Origin: Acholeplasmatales bacterium DTU056
Lineage (GTDB): Bacteria; Bacillota_I; Bacilli_A; ML615J-28; CAG-698
DNA: 17,354 nt
Direction of reading: 5' to 3'
NCBI GenBank assembly: GCA_001512985.1
Contig: LFRX01000029.1
Coordinates: 19,028-36,381, forward strand
A model generated the notes under the pieces. The model was not told where the DNA came from. It made no database searches and saw only the letters and a list, made by a program, of their open reading frames with translations. The position numbers were made by a program, and so were the translations under genes. This document shows, one piece after another, positions 7,352 through 14,472 of the stretch (positions within the stretch are counted from its first letter, which is position 1; the number at the start of each line of letters is the position of its first letter).

Positions 7352-8011
7352 ATGGCTGAACAAACAATATCTAAAGCGCATGTAAATGCGCAAAATTTTC
7401 CCAATTTATCACAAAACTTTATTATAGATTTTATCTATAATTCTTTACTTTTTGAACATCCTGAGATTAACTACGAAGACGTCAAAAAAGCCTTATCTAC
7501 AAAAGAATTCGATTCAACAAACAAACAATTCAGTTTAATTATTAACCATAAGAAAGCTTTAGATTTTGTTTTAGATTTAGTTAAAAATAATCAACCTTTA
7601 ACTGAAGAACTTTTAAAAGACCTACACGAAGTATTAATGGGCGAAGAATCAAACGGTGGTTTATATCGTAAAGTTGATATTTCAATTAAAGGTTCTAATC
7701 ATACCCCTCCAAGTTATTTAAAAGTATATGATCGTATGAAAAAATACTTTTTAACATTAGAAAACTATGAAGGTGATATTTTAGAAAAAATCGCTTATAG
7801 CCATGTTCAATTAGCTAAAATTCATCCTTTTTTAGATGGAAATGGGCGTTGCGCTCGTTTAGTTTTAAATTACTTTTTATTAATGAATGGTTTACCACCA
7901 GTTATAATCTATCAAGAAGAAAGCAAAGAATATTTCAATGCTTTAGAAGAATATAAAGTGAATAAAGATATCAGTGTGTTTGTTAATTTCTTAAAGAAAA
8001 AAATTAGTTAA
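7352..8011 (+). CDS. Fic-domain protein (putative AMP-transferase)
   Basis: 219 aa with a strong AAGGAGG ribosome site. The Fic motif is complete: HPFLDGNGRCAR at residues 158-169, with the catalytic histidine at 158. The flap region before it (GGLYRKVDISIKGSNHTPP, about 102-120) also fits. Most Fic enzymes transfer AMP from ATP to hydroxyl side chains of proteins. An N-terminal segment, SLLFEH at 31-36, sits where class II Fic proteins carry an autoinhibitory S/TxxxE(G/N) helix. The serine and glutamate are there but the last position is His, so self-inhibition is possible but uncertain. No separate antitoxin gene is adjacent. Cytosolic; target unknown. Monocistronic between its own promoter and terminator. 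Confidence 0.92.
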   Translation: MAEQTISKAHVNAQNFPNLSQNFIIDFIYNSLLFEHPEINYEDVKKALSTKEFDSTNKQFSLIINHKKALDFVLDLVKNNQPLTEELLKDLHEVLMGEESNGGLYRKVDISIKGSNHTPPSYLKVYDRMKKYFLTLENYEGDILEKIAYSHVQLAKIHPFLDGNGRCARLVLNYFLLMNGLPPVIIYQEESKEYFNALEEYKVNKDISVFVNFLKKKIS

Positions 8012-8018
8012 TTACTTA

Positions 8019-8055
8019 ACTCTTAAAATAGAATTGTCTATTTTAAGAGTTTTTT
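8019..8055 (+). terminator. Terminator of the Fic gene
   Basis: Perfect 14-bp stem 8019-8032 / 8037-8050 with an ATTG loop, followed by a T-run at 8050-8055, 7 nt after the stop codon. Confidence 0.92.
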
Positions 8056-8060
8056 ATTAA

Positions 8061-8086
8061 AAAATGCTTGTCGTAAGACAAGCATT
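8061..8086 (-). terminator. Terminator of the rpmH-rnpA-yidC-khpB operon
   Basis: Perfect 10-bp stem AATGCTTGTC (8063-8072) / GACAAGCATT (8077-8086), 4-nt loop. Read on the minus strand it ends in TTTT. It lies 11 nt past the khpB stop and stands back to back with the Fic terminator. Confidence 0.88.
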
Positions 8087-8097
8087 AATTATTGCAA

Positions 8098-8715
8098 TTA
8101 TTTTGGAGAAATAATTAAATGTCTATTAGGTTCAATACCTTCAGAATGGGTTTTTACATCTTTCCATGAAGCTAATTTGGTATGAATGATTTTTCTTTCA
8201 TAGGCGTTTAGATTATCTAAAACCGCAGGTTGTTTAGTACGAGCAACTTGTTTGCCAATTGTAACTGCTAATTTTTCTAATTGGCGTTTGCGAATAGATT
8301 TATATTCCCCAATATCTAAAACAACCGTTTTAGTTTCTCCTTCATCATAAAAATTATTTACTACGGTAACTAAAAGAGATTGGATAGCTAATAAGTTTTT
8401 ACCATTTTTTCCAATTAAATATCCGTTGTTTTCATGGGTCTCAATATTATAATTTACAACATTTCCTCTAACTTTAGTTTCAATAAAACCGTTAATTTTC
8501 ATATTTTTTAAAATTGCCTTCAAATACTCTTTTCCGCGTGTAATCCCATCTATTTTGGTAGAAACTTCGACGGTTAGTTTCCCACCAAGACCTAAAAATC
8601 CTTTCTTTTCAGAGACAACTTCAAAATTTAAGTCATCTAAACTTAAATTTAAATCCTTAACTGCTAATTCTTGGGCCTCTTCTAAGGTTTTTACCTCATA
8701 TACTCTTTTTATCAT
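8098..8715 (-). CDS. khpB: KhpB/Jag RNA-binding protein
   Basis: 205 aa from ATG 8715, with GGAGG five bases upstream; an in-frame ATG at 8727 overlaps that site and is less likely. Three family domains follow in order. The Jag-N domain (about 1-54) contains KKGFLGLGGK. The KH domain (about 75-135) has the GKNGK loop at 102-106. The R3H domain (about 142-205) has R174 and H178 in AYERKIIH. Jag/KhpB binds RNA, in several Bacillota together with KhpA, and affects cell division and envelope synthesis. It is classically encoded right after yidC, as here (start 14 nt past the yidC stop). Cytosolic. Confidence 0.95.
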   Translation of the reverse strand: MIKRVYEVKTLEEAQELAVKDLNLSLDDLNFEVVSEKKGFLGLGGKLTVEVSTKIDGITRGKEYLKAILKNMKINGFIETKVRGNVVNYNIETHENNGYLIGKNGKNLLAIQSLLVTVVNNFYDEGETKTVVLDIGEYKSIRKRQLEKLAVTIGKQVARTKQPAVLDNLNAYERKIIHTKLASWKDVKTHSEGIEPNRHLIISPK

Positions 8716-8728
8716 TGGATCCTCCATT

Positions 8729-9649
8729 TTAAATTACACTATGTTTTTTTCGTAATTGCTCTAATCGACGCCCGCTTAATTTATGACTAATAGTACTTTG
8801 TAATGTAGAATAAATGTTACCGATTAGCCAGTATAATCCTAATCCTGCAGGGCTGCTAATAACAAATAAAACCATCATAACAGTTAATCCATAAAACATA
8901 AATTTCATCATTTTTTCAGTTTGCATTTGTTGTTCTGTTGGAGTTTTACGACGGTATTCAGGAACATTTGCTTGCGCGGATTCTTTCATTTTCTTTTGTC
9001 TATAGTTCATTAAGATTTGGCTTCCAATTTGAGTTAATCCAACTAACGCCGCAAAGATATACACAGCTACAGCTTGTTTTGTTCCACCATCACGTCCAAT
9101 AGATAAGTCAATTCCTAAAAAACGGAAAGTTAACGCTTCTTTTAACCATGGTGTTGCTTGTACTCTTCGAACTACAGAATAAAACGCAATGAATATTGGA
9201 AGTTGGAAAAATGGTAACAAACATCCTCCTAACCCGATTCCATATTTACGATATAATTGCGCTAATTCTAATTGTTTGTTTCGAAGACTAATATCATCGT
9301 TTCTTCCTTCATATTTTTCTTCTATTTTTCTAACTTCAGGATCCATTAATTGCATTTTTAAACTCATATCGTTTGTTTTAGCATAAATTGGCCAGGCAAT
9401 AGTTCTAATAATGATAGTTGTTATAATTAAAGCAACCCCATAATTTCCGCCCACTAAATATTTACCAATGAAATATAACAATTTTGCCATTGGCCATGCT
9501 AGAAAATCCCATAAACTTCCGCCAAATAAATCTTTGAAATTATTTGGAATAGCTACTGTGTCATCTTGAGTACGACATCCTGTTAAAATAAATGTTAATA
9601 ACACCAAAAACAATACTACTAGTACCTTCTTTTTGTTTGCTTTGTTCAT
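8729..9649 (-). CDS. yidC: Membrane protein insertase YidC (SpoIIIJ/OxaA type)
   Basis: 306 aa from ATG 9649, with AAAGGTG upstream; a GTG at 9658 is in frame but overlaps that site. It has a lipoprotein signal: hydrophobic stretch, then LTGC with the lipidated cysteine at residue 25, typical of Gram-positive YidC proteins. The insertase core follows: a membrane helix near ANYGVAL-type sequence (GGNYGVALIITTIIIRTIAW), whose arginine matches the conserved hydrophilic-groove residue. A cytoplasmic helical hairpin (EVRKIEEKY to LAQLYRKYG) and later membrane helices including LPFFQLPIFIAFYSVVRR come next. The tail is basic. It inserts membrane proteins alone or with SecYEG. Its short size, without the large periplasmic domain of Gram-negative YidC, fits a Bacillota-type cell envelope. 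Confidence 0.96.
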   Translation of the reverse strand: MNKANKKKVLVVLFLVLLTFILTGCRTQDDTVAIPNNFKDLFGGSLWDFLAWPMAKLLYFIGKYLVGGNYGVALIITTIIIRTIAWPIYAKTNDMSLKMQLMDPEVRKIEEKYEGRNDDISLRNKQLELAQLYRKYGIGLGGCLLPFFQLPIFIAFYSVVRRVQATPWLKEALTFRFLGIDLSIGRDGGTKQAVAVYIFAALVGLTQIGSQILMNYRQKKMKESAQANVPEYRRKTPTEQQMQTEKMMKFMFYGLTVMMVLFVISSPAGLGLYWLIGNIYSTLQSTISHKLSGRRLEQLRKKHSVI

Positions 9650-9650
9650 T

Positions 9651-9992
9651 TTAAACACCTTTCTCTTGTTTGCTCAGTTTCTTTAGTAACTGCCAAATTT
9701 GTTCTTTTTTTTCTTGAAAACTTAACTCTTCAGCCATTTTTTTTACTACGATTAATATTGCATAATTTGGAATTTCTTTTAAAAACTCCCGCATAATCTC
9801 GCGAACAACGCGTTTATGATAATTCCGCTTAACGGCATTTCCAAATTTACGTGATATTGAAATAGCTATTTGTGGGTATGGTAATTCATTCGACATATAA
9901 TAGATTGCATAATATTTATTTCCCACACTCTTTTTGCTTTTCACTACTTTTTCAATATCATGACTCTTTTTCAAACGATACTTTTTTTTCAC
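9651..9992 (-). CDS. rnpA: Ribonuclease P protein component
   Basis: 113 aa, basic, starting at GTG 9992 with AAGGAG six to seven bases upstream. The family signature KRNYHKRVVRE (about residues 54-64) and ISRKFGNAV before it are clear. RnpA binds the catalytic RNA RnpB and helps 5' processing of pre-tRNAs. Its stop lies one base before the yidC start codon, so the two are likely co-translated. A hairpin with a T-run separates it from rpmH. Confidence 0.96.
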   Translation of the reverse strand: MKKKYRLKKSHDIEKVVKSKKSVGNKYYAIYYMSNELPYPQIAISISRKFGNAVKRNYHKRVVREIMREFLKEIPNYAILIVVKKMAEELSFQEKKEQIWQLLKKLSKQEKGV

Positions 9993-10028
9993 TGTCGACT
10001 CCTTACATAAAATAATATTATATCTTTG

Positions 10029-10074
10029 AAAAGAAAAAGACCTCTAGATTAATAATGTGACATTTCTAGTGGTC
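10029..10074 (-). terminator. Attenuator-like hairpin between rpmH and rnpA
   Basis: An inverted repeat, 10039-10048 with 10065-10074: nine of ten positions pair, one T-T mismatch. The 16-nt loop can itself form a small AATG/CATT stem. Read on the minus strand it is followed at once by TTTTTCTTTT. It looks like a partial terminator that would lower rnpA-yidC-khpB transcription relative to the rpmH message. Confidence 0.6.
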
Positions 10075-10089
10075 CAGGCATTTATTATT

Positions 10090-10224
10090 TTATGCAGATA
10101 ATCTCTTTCTTCCTTTTTGTCTACGACGAGCTAACACATTACGTCCTGCAGGAGTTGCCATACGTGCACGGAATCCATGCGTTTTGCTTCTTTTACGTTT
10201 GTTTGGTTGATATGTTCGTTTCAT
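10090..10224 (-). CDS. rpmH: 50S ribosomal protein L34
   Basis: A 44-aa protein, beginning MKRTYQPNKRKRSKTHGFRA and ending RRRQKGRKRLSA, that matches L34 end to end at its usual length. It is strongly basic and sits in the large ribosomal subunit. The ribosome site is GGGAGGTG. It is first in the left-arm operon of the origin region and is driven by the consensus promoter at 10265-10293. Confidence 0.98.
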   Translation of the reverse strand: MKRTYQPNKRKRSKTHGFRARMATPAGRNVLARRRQKGRKRLSA

Positions 10225-10264
10225 TTTCGAGCACCTCCCTATTACTACAAAAACTTGTCGACTA

Positions 10265-10293
10265 ATTATATATTATATTTGATTTAAAGTCAA
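10265..10293 (-). promoter_or_regulatory. Strong promoter of rpmH operon
   Basis: On the minus strand TTGACT (10293-10288), exactly 17 nt, then TATAAT (10270-10265), with a second overlapping TATAAT-like run upstream. Near-consensus, as expected for a highly expressed ribosomal protein gene. It begins only about 16 nt beyond the stop codon of the upstream gene. Confidence 0.85.
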
Positions 10294-10308
10294 CAAAAAT
10301 ATCATATT

Positions 10309-11235
10309 TTATTGTTTTAATGTTTGTGAAATTGGAATTTTATATAAAATTTCTTGAGAATGATTAATATTATTAACAAATTTATCTAAACTATTATAAT
10401 ATTTAACCTTTACATAAAAATACTCTGCATTCAACTTTACAGGTATATATTTCCCATTATCTGACATTGTATTACGTTGAATATTAGTAAAATTATAAAA
10501 ACCTATAAATGGATATATTTTTTGATCTTTCGTAACAACCCAAGTTTGAACATCAACATGATAAAATAATTTTTGTTGATCAGTAGAAATATCTTTTACA
10601 TTAATATTTAAGTCAACCTTAATATTATTTTCACCTTGTTCCGATTGAATAGTAATAATAATATTTGTATTATCATATGTTTCTTGGTATTTATTTAAAT
10701 CATCTTTAGATAAGGTAAAAAGATCTTCGCGAAGGGTATAATATTTTTTTTGTCCTTCTTTATCAATATATTCCATTGCAATAAAAATACTTTTTGGATC
10801 AGTTCCGTTTGGAAAATTTAAATGGTGATTTACATTTTCATAGTTATCATATTGACTAAAGTAATGCATTTTTCCGTTCGTTAATAAAGCTTTTGGCATA
10901 AATTTACGATTTTTTGTTTCTCGACCTGGAAATGTATTTAATATCGTATTTATCCCAATAGATTTGTCTAATTTATTGTTAATATCGAAATCATATTGAT
11001 ATACAATTTTTAACAATGTTCCAACATCATCATTATAAGTTAAATGTTCATAGTTAGGAACATACGGATAAGAATATATTTCTTTAGGTGAAAGTGTCGT
11101 TAAACTTAAAATTAGAGTTAAAATTCCAGCATATAAAATAAAAATTATCAATATTGCTATTTTATTAAGTGAAACTATTGCCTCATTTACGCGTTGAAAG
11201 ATCCCTTTTGGCTGTTCTTTTTTATTTTTACTCAT
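10309..11235 (-). CDS. Single-span membrane protein of unknown function
   Basis: 308 aa from ATG 11235 (begins MSKNKKEQPKG), which has AGAAGGAGAT just upstream; the frame stays open for 37 more codons but with no good ribosome site. One hydrophobic segment near residues 23-46 (KIAILIIFILYAGILTLILS) follows a basic N-terminus, so the large remainder should be outside the membrane. That part is rich in Asn, Tyr, Asp and Lys, with alternating patterns suggesting beta strands (NNIKVDLNINVKD, FYHVDVQTWVVTK). I recognise no family or catalytic motif. It lies between the origin and rpmH, in the same direction as rpmH, with no clear terminator before the rpmH promoter. Confidence 0.8.
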   Translation of the reverse strand: MSKNKKEQPKGIFQRVNEAIVSLNKIAILIIFILYAGILTLILSLTTLSPKEIYSYPYVPNYEHLTYNDDVGTLLKIVYQYDFDINNKLDKSIGINTILNTFPGRETKNRKFMPKALLTNGKMHYFSQYDNYENVNHHLNFPNGTDPKSIFIAMEYIDKEGQKKYYTLREDLFTLSKDDLNKYQETYDNTNIIITIQSEQGENNIKVDLNINVKDISTDQQKLFYHVDVQTWVVTKDQKIYPFIGFYNFTNIQRNTMSDNGKYIPVKLNAEYFYVKVKYYNSLDKFVNNINHSQEILYKIPISQTLKQ

Positions 11236-11749
11236 AGTATATCTCCTTCTAATTTGGAATATTTTCTCTACTATGATTAATTTTACCTTAATTTTGTCCA
11301 TTTTGCAAGGCTTATTTATTTTACTGCCTATTTTTATAAAAATCATATAGCCAAAAATTTTTTTGTTTTATAAAATTTATATATTGTTTTATAAAAAAGA
11401 GATTGTGGAAAAGGGTGTGAATAATTATTTTTCAAAAATTTTTACACATTTAATTTTTTTGATAAATAATATCAAATATTCTTTTATTTTGTTAAAAAAT
11501 ATGATAAAATTAATAAAACTCTTTCCTATTATATATATATAAACAACTAATTTAATATTTTAGACATATTTTAACACTTTTCCACATTCCACATTTTGAT
11601 AAAAATTCAAATACCTTTCCACATTTTCTCCATTTTAGTTTTCCAATGTGGATATGTGGAAAGTAAAAATGAAAAAAATAAGTATTTATGTATTTAATTT
11701 TAAGCGAAAATATGGTATTATTTAGGTATAAGTACGAGGTGTTTACTTT
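11236..11749. other. Left half of the replication origin (DnaA-box cluster)
   Basis: Gene-free stretch upstream of dnaA. Exact TTTTCCACA matches to the DnaA-box form TTWTCCACA lie at 11578-11586 (plus) and 11404-11412 (minus). TTTTACACA at 11440-11448 fits the looser form. Single-mismatch boxes lie at 11416-11424, 11615-11623, 11647-11655 and 11655-11663; a weaker CATTCCACA lies at 11585-11593. Very AT-rich runs (for example 11531-11560) separate the two box groups. DnaA would bind here to start replication and probably to repress its own gene. Confidence 0.85.
11713..11721 (+). promoter_or_regulatory. Extended -10 promoter of dnaA
   Basis: TGGTATTAT, a TG-extended -10 element 28 nt before the dnaA start. 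No good -35 is seen. The nearby DnaA boxes at 11647-11663 lie just upstream, suggesting autoregulation. Confidence 0.55.
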
Positions 11750-13138
11750 ATGGAACAATATTTGAATCTTTGGGAACAAGTTTTAAATGTAGTTAGACAA
11801 AATCTCGATGATGAACGATTTAATGAACTTTTTCGAGACTACAGCGTTTATAAATTTCAGAATAATTACATTTATGTAGTTGTTCCGGATGTCTTAACAA
11901 AGTTTCGCATTGAAAAATTTCTAATCAAACGAATTAACCAAGAGATTTTGCCAAACTTCACTAACGACAAAATAATGTTTAAAATAATTACTAAAGAAGA
12001 AGCAGAAGAAGATAAAAAACAAAGTGAATATAATAAACTTGTTAACCCAACAAAAGACTATACAAATAACCTATCTCGAAGAAATTTACGCCCAGAATAC
12101 ACCTTTAGTAATTTCGTAGTTGGAGAAAGTAATAGATTTGCATTCCTTTCAGCAATGAAAGTTGCTGAAGCACCAGGGGATGTATATAACCCATTATATA
12201 TTTTTGGTGATGTTGGATTAGGGAAAACCCATTTAATGATGGCTATAGGCCATTATATACTTGATAATAACATTAATGCTAATGTTATCTATACAACTGC
12301 TCAACAATTCACCGAAGACTACTTTTTAGCTACTTCAACTAAAAAGGGAAGAGAAAATATTGAAGAATTTTATAATTATTATCGATCAGCTGATGTGTTA
12401 TTAGTCGATGATATTCAATTCTTAGATGGAAAAAAATCTACTCAAGAGGAATTTTTTAAAGTTTTTGAATATTTACATGAAAACAACAAGCAAATTGTTA
12501 TAACTTCTGACCGCTCTGCAAACCAACTTCAAAATATGATGGCTCGTTTAAAATCCCGTTTTAATTGGGGCTTAAATGTTGATATTAAAACTCCTGATAA
12601 TGATTTAAGAATAAATATTTTAAAAACCAAACTAAAATTTTTACTTAACAATCCAGCTGAAGTCCCAATAGAAGTTTTAGAATATATTTCTAATACATTC
12701 CCAAATAATGTTAGAGATCTTGAAGGAGCTTTAAGAAGATATGTAACATATTGTGTATCATTAAATATTCCATTTACCTTAGAAAATGTATATGTCGCTT
12801 TAGATTCGTTAATCCCTAACAAAGAAAATGATACTCAAATAGAAAATAATTCTCAAATTGAGTATATAAAACAAGTTGTTTGCGATTATTTTAAAATTAG
12901 TACTAACGATTTAACTTCTACAAGTCGCAAACAACAAGTTACTTATGCTAGACAAATAGCTATTTATTTAATAAGAGATAAATTTAACATTCCATTAAAA
13001 AGAATTGGTGAATTCTTTGGTAATCGTGATCATGCAACTATCTCTCATTCAATAGATAAGATAAAACACGGTATTCAAACTAATCCATTAATTAAGACAG
13101 ATATTGAAATTTTAGAAAAAAAGATTCAAAAAATCTAA
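11750..13138 (+). CDS. dnaA: Chromosomal replication initiator DnaA
   Basis: 462 aa, normal length. Domain I (about 1-75) is the self-assembly and helicase-loading part. A short variable linker (about 76-112) precedes the AAA+ domain III (about 115-340), with Walker A GDVGLGKT at 153-160, Walker B LLVDDIQFL at 217-225 and the NNVRDLEGAL sensor II helix near 319-328. Domain IV (about 365-462) carries the DNA-binding signature GNRDHATISHSIDKI at 424-438. The ATG has GAGGTG eight bases upstream. DnaA boxes flank the gene on both sides, which identifies the origin region. The second Walker A residue is Asp where Gly or Pro is more common; this should not affect nucleotide binding. Confidence 0.98.
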   Translation: MEQYLNLWEQVLNVVRQNLDDERFNELFRDYSVYKFQNNYIYVVVPDVLTKFRIEKFLIKRINQEILPNFTNDKIMFKIITKEEAEEDKKQSEYNKLVNPTKDYTNNLSRRNLRPEYTFSNFVVGESNRFAFLSAMKVAEAPGDVYNPLYIFGDVGLGKTHLMMAIGHYILDNNINANVIYTTAQQFTEDYFLATSTKKGRENIEEFYNYYRSADVLLVDDIQFLDGKKSTQEEFFKVFEYLHENNKQIVITSDRSANQLQNMMARLKSRFNWGLNVDIKTPDNDLRINILKTKLKFLLNNPAEVPIEVLEYISNTFPNNVRDLEGALRRYVTYCVSLNIPFTLENVYVALDSLIPNKENDTQIENNSQIEYIKQVVCDYFKISTNDLTSTSRKQQVTYARQIAIYLIRDKFNIPLKRIGEFFGNRDHATISHSIDKIKHGIQTNPLIKTDIEILEKKIQKI

Positions 13139-13205
13139 CTTTTCCACATTTCCACATTGTCTAATAATATAATAAAATAACTAAATAAAAAAATAATATA
13201 AAAAA
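13139..13205. other. Right half of the origin: DnaA boxes plus AT-rich spacer
   Basis: Directly after the dnaA stop, TTTTCCACA at 13140-13148 (exact) and ATTTCCACA at 13148-13156 (one mismatch) overlap by one base in the same orientation. Then comes TTGT and about 45 bp with almost only A and T (CTAATAATATAATAAAATAA and on). The layout, two boxes next to an AT-rich trinucleotide-like run between dnaA and dnaN, parallels the unwinding region of the Bacillus subtilis origin. The DnaA-trio pattern itself is degenerate here. Confidence 0.65.
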
Positions 13206-13217
13206 AGGAGATTTGCT

Positions 13218-14342
13218 ATGAAGTTTTCAATCAATCGCGACGTATTATTTACCAATCTAAACAATATCAACAAAGCTTTATCTACAAAAGCACCAATGCC
13301 TGTGTTAACTGGAATTAAAATTGATGTCAAAAAGAATTACATAACTCTTACCGCTTCAAATTCAGAAATTTCTATTCAAGCAAAAATCGATGATCCTCGT
13401 AATTTATTTATCGAAGAAGTAGGAACAATTGTAATTCCTGGTAAGTATTTTATTGAGATTGTTCGAAAAGTTGAGGCTAAAACTATTGATATTCATACTT
13501 TTGAAAACAATATGGTTAAAATTTTAGCTGATCGAAGTAATTTTACACTTAATTTATTAGAAAAAGAAAACTACCCATTAATTTCATTTGATGAAAGCAA
13601 TCTAAAAATCTCTCTTGATGCTCTTAATTTAAAACAAATTATTCGTAAAACAACCTTTGCAACTAGTTTATCAGAATCAAGAATGATTTTAATGGGGGTC
13701 TCATTCTCAATCGATAAACACAAATTAGAGGCGATTGCTACTGACAGTTTCCGACTAGCTAAAAAATATATAGTCTTTGATCATGAAAATCCAAGTATAA
13801 ATGTTGTAATTCCAAGTAAAAGTTTAGATGAATTAATTAAAATTTTAGATGATAATGATGAAATAGTTGATATTCATTTTGGAAAATCAAAAGTGTTATT
13901 TAAATATAAAAACTTATTATTCCAAACTCGTTTAATTGATGGCGTTTATCCAAACACCAATAGTCTAATTCCACAAGACTTCTTGGTAAGTATTAAATTT
14001 AATAAAAACGAACTTATATCTTCAATTGAACGTGCTGCTTTATTTACAAGTTTAGAAGTCGCAAATATTATTAAATTGAACCTAAAAAATGATAAAATTG
14101 TAGAAATTTCATCAGTATCTAATGAGATTGGAGCAGTCTTAGAAGAGATTTATCCTCTTGAATGTTCTAACAACATTCCTTTCCAAATAGCTTTTAGTGC
14201 TAAATACTTCCTTGATGCAGTAAAAGCATTTGATTCTAACGAAGTTACCATTCATTTTACAGGAGAAATCAAACCATTTATTATAACTGGAGAATTCGAT
14301 GCTAACTTAGTTCAATTAATTCTACCAGTTAGAGTATCATAA
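13218..14342 (+). CDS. dnaN: DNA polymerase III beta sliding clamp
   Basis: 374 aa, the expected length for three repeated clamp domains. Starts MKFSINRDVLFTNLNNINKA and ends LILPVRVS, both typical; internal landmarks are APMPVLTGIKI, VVIPSKSLDEL, TDSFRLA and the late FLDAVKAF. It forms the ring that holds the replicative polymerase on DNA. The ATG has an AAAAGGAG ribosome site. It follows dnaA by 79 nt across the AT-rich origin spacer and ends at its own strong terminator rather than running on to yaaA-recF. Confidence 0.98.
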   Translation: MKFSINRDVLFTNLNNINKALSTKAPMPVLTGIKIDVKKNYITLTASNSEISIQAKIDDPRNLFIEEVGTIVIPGKYFIEIVRKVEAKTIDIHTFENNMVKILADRSNFTLNLLEKENYPLISFDESNLKISLDALNLKQIIRKTTFATSLSESRMILMGVSFSIDKHKLEAIATDSFRLAKKYIVFDHENPSINVVIPSKSLDELIKILDDNDEIVDIHFGKSKVLFKYKNLLFQTRLIDGVYPNTNSLIPQDFLVSIKFNKNELISSIERAALFTSLEVANIIKLNLKNDKIVEISSVSNEIGAVLEEIYPLECSNNIPFQIAFSAKYFLDAVKAFDSNEVTIHFTGEIKPFIITGEFDANLVQLILPVRVS

Positions 14343-14371
14343 AAACGCAAAAATTACTTTTGCGTTTTTTT
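14341..14371 (+). terminator. Terminator of dnaN
   Basis: Perfect 12-bp stem 14341-14352 / 14358-14369 around ACGCAAAA and TTTTGCGT, 5-nt loop, continuing into a long T-run. It overlaps the dnaN stop codon. Confidence 0.9.
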
Positions 14372-14388
14372 TTTTATAAATATATAAG

Positions 14389-14439
14389 TACATACATATA
14401 TATGTATAAAATTTAATATATTATATATGTAAATACATA
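14389..14439. repeat. Small TACATA/TATGTA cluster downstream of parA
   Basis: Five copies in 51 bp: TACATA at 14389, 14393 and 14434, TATGTA at 14401 and 14426. The middle copies form the 16-bp perfect palindrome at 14392-14407. It lies between the dnaN and parA terminators, the only gap on this side of the parA pair, and carries the same motif as the large array at 15504-16844. Confidence 0.7.
14392..14407. repeat. 16-bp palindrome, copy 1 (ATACATATATATGTAT)
   Basis: Perfect palindrome, identical to the one at 16515-16530. The two copies sit on opposite sides of the parA/RHH genes. Confidence 0.75.
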
Positions 14440-14449
14440 TATAAATAAA

Positions 14450-14472
14450 AAAAAGGCTAAAAAAGCCTTTTT
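14450..14472 (-). terminator. Terminator of the RHH-parA operon
   Basis: AAAAAGGCT (14450-14458) pairs with AGCCTTTTT (14464-14472) across a 5-nt A loop. On the minus strand it is followed by eight Ts. It overlaps the parA stop codon. Confidence 0.85.

Noticed and set aside
11552..11779. Minus-strand ORF of 75 codons over the DnaA boxes
   Set aside because: It lies over the origin boxes and the dnaA start, has low-complexity composition and no ribosome site.
12529..12822. Minus-strand ORF inside dnaA
   Set aside because: Antisense shadow of the AAA+ coding region without family features.
13157..13205. Clear DnaA-trio repeat as in B. subtilis
   Set aside because: The first triplets are suggestive, but the run soon becomes generic A/T and does not keep the trio pattern, so I list only an AT-rich unwinding candidate.
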